This document shows, in pieces, positions 63,152 through 64,000 of a stretch of DNA of 64,000 nt. How positions within the stretch are numbered: position 1 is the first letter of the stretch; every line of letters begins with the position of its first letter. The DNA comes from Spirochaetota bacterium (GTDB taxonomy: Bacteria; Spirochaetota; UBA4802; UBA5550): positions 79,512 to 143,511 of the forward strand of contig JAFGBT010000001.1 in NCBI GenBank assembly GCA_016933025.1, read 5' to 3'. Below the pieces are notes generated by a model. That model made no database searches. It saw nothing but the letters and a program-made list of their open reading frames with translations, and had not been told where the DNA came from. The translations under genes were made by a program, and so were the position numbers.

Positions 63152-63904
63152 CTATTTAGCAAAAATTTTCTGTTTCAACACCAGCCAGAAAAATCCCGGA
63201 TCATTTATCAGGTATCTTTTCCACAGACGTTTAGGTTCTTTTATCAGCCTATACAGCCATTCCAGACCCGCCTTCTGCATCCATACTGGAGCCCTTTTCA
63301 CCATCCCGGAAACATATTCAAACGTGATGCCGATCCCCATGGTTACGGGAATACCGAAGCGTACCGAATACATAGTATAGAATTTCTCCTGCTTGGGCGA
63401 GCCAAGTCCCAGAAAAAGCACGTCTGGCTTGGCGGCAGCAAGCATATTCTCAATTTTTTTCATCTCTCGTTCATCGTCCTCAAAACCAACGGGCGGCGAA
63501 TAGTGTCCCACGATTTGTATTGATGGGTGCCGCTCCCGCATTATTTCCACAGTCCGCTCGGCAGCTCCCTCCCTGCCCCCCATTAAAAATATCCGATAAC
63601 CCTTCTTCGCTCCCACCCTGCATATATCATGGAAAACATCGGAGCCGGCTATCTTTTCTTTAATGGGCGTACCCAGAAATCGCGAAGCCCACATAAGCGG
63701 AACGCCGTCAGTCAGAACGAGGGAGGCCTTCTTATAAATCTCTCGGAACTCAGCGTCTTTCTGTATATTCATGATATGATCGACATTGGGTGTCACGACC
63801 AGCGAGGGGACACGACTCTTAATAATTTCGTCAAATATGGCCAACGCCTCATCTTTCATTACATTATCTATCTCAACACCAAGCAAAACCACTTTATCCC
63901 GCAT
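63152..63904 (-). CDS. WecG/TagA/CpsF-family glycosyltransferase
   Basis: This 250-aa enzyme (GT26) transfers a hexosaminuronate or hexosamine to a lipid-linked acceptor. VVTPNVDHIMNIQKD near 36-50, DGVPLMWASRFLG near 65, ERIAGSDVF-like KEKIAGSDVFHDICRVGAKKGYRIFLMGGREG and VLFLGLGSPKQEKF near 152-165 are typical. GIGITFEYVSGMVKRAPVWMQKAGLEWLYRLIKEPKRLWKRYL is the conserved C-terminal block. The ATG at 63904 has GAGGG eight bases upstream; the ATG at 63919 overlaps that site. It converges on the Wzz-like gene. Confidence 0.9.
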   Translation of the reverse strand: MRDKVVLLGVEIDNVMKDEALAIFDEIIKSRVPSLVVTPNVDHIMNIQKDAEFREIYKKASLVLTDGVPLMWASRFLGTPIKEKIAGSDVFHDICRVGAKKGYRIFLMGGREGAAERTVEIMRERHPSIQIVGHYSPPVGFEDDEREMKKIENMLAAAKPDVLFLGLGSPKQEKFYTMYSVRFGIPVTMGIGITFEYVSGMVKRAPVWMQKAGLEWLYRLIKEPKRLWKRYLINDPGFFWLVLKQKIFAK

Positions 63905-64000
63905 GTTATCGTCCCTCATCTTGAATTATAGAATTGCATTGATTAATATTATTTCCATCATTCGTAATGGTATTAGCTGTTTCTTATGACGATAAACTAT

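Overview
The window is about 64 kb of a diderm (Gram-negative type) bacterial chromosome. The lipoprotein-release ABC system (LolD and a LolC/E permease), many lipoprotein signal peptides, a Wza-type export protein and an outer-membrane barrel show an outer membrane. Several lipoproteins have relaxed lipoboxes, and the protein at 28923-30593 has the architecture of spirochaete periplasmic proteins. A spirochaete is therefore my best guess, but there is no rRNA or other phylum-specific marker and the assignment is an inference.

Region 1 (about 1-25 kb) is housekeeping. A compact minus-strand operon runs sir2, mutL, coaC, coaB, amrB/MEMO, AMMECR1, a lipoprotein, lolC/E, lolD (7805 down to 5). 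Then come gltX with a lipoprotein and a transglutaminase-like protein, glnS, rsmD, a DUF1858 protein, rpmB, a LysR regulator, a YlbF-like protein, a bactofilin, etfB-etfA, proS, a DUF6873 protein, an HD protein overlapping a radical SAM/helix-hairpin-helix protein, and a YciO/Sua5 protein. C/G-rich dispersed repeats and GCGCGGTT-type hairpins sit in several intergenic gaps.

Region 2 (about 25.5-30.6 kb) contains the most interesting single gene. A DUF1573 protein (25944-26309) is interrupted by one in-frame TGA exactly where the family has the first Cys of its Cys-Gly-Cys-Thr motif. The reading frame continues to a natural stop and a hairpin lies just downstream of the TGA. This fits a selenoprotein. 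It is followed by glgX, a second DUF1858 protein and a membrane-anchored coiled-coil protein.

Region 3 (about 30.6-64 kb) is a large surface-polysaccharide locus of the Wzx/Wzy type. It has rfbACDB (dTDP-glucose to dTDP-4-keto-6-deoxyglucose and dTDP-L-rhamnose), a WbaP/WcaJ-like initiating phosphotransferase, five glycosyltransferases, an O-antigen ligase/polymerase, a Wzx flippase, and an FdtB/QdtB aminotransferase beside a fused acyltransferase-ketoisomerase (dTDP-3-acetamido-3,6-dideoxyhexose). There is also an extra left-handed-helix acyltransferase, a short Wza-type export protein, an outer-membrane barrel candidate and a Wzz-like protein whose kinase domain has lost its ATP-binding residues. 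Mixed into the locus are an acyl-AMP ligase, an acyl carrier protein and two PP-loop ATPases (WbpG-like and NadE-like), which suggest acyl or amide decoration. Secreted glycan-active proteins (a PKD/LamG/TIM-barrel-like protein and a GH16 enzyme) and a tandem pair of exported DUF362-like proteins are also present. No tRNA, rRNA, CRISPR array, insertion sequence or prophage was recognised.
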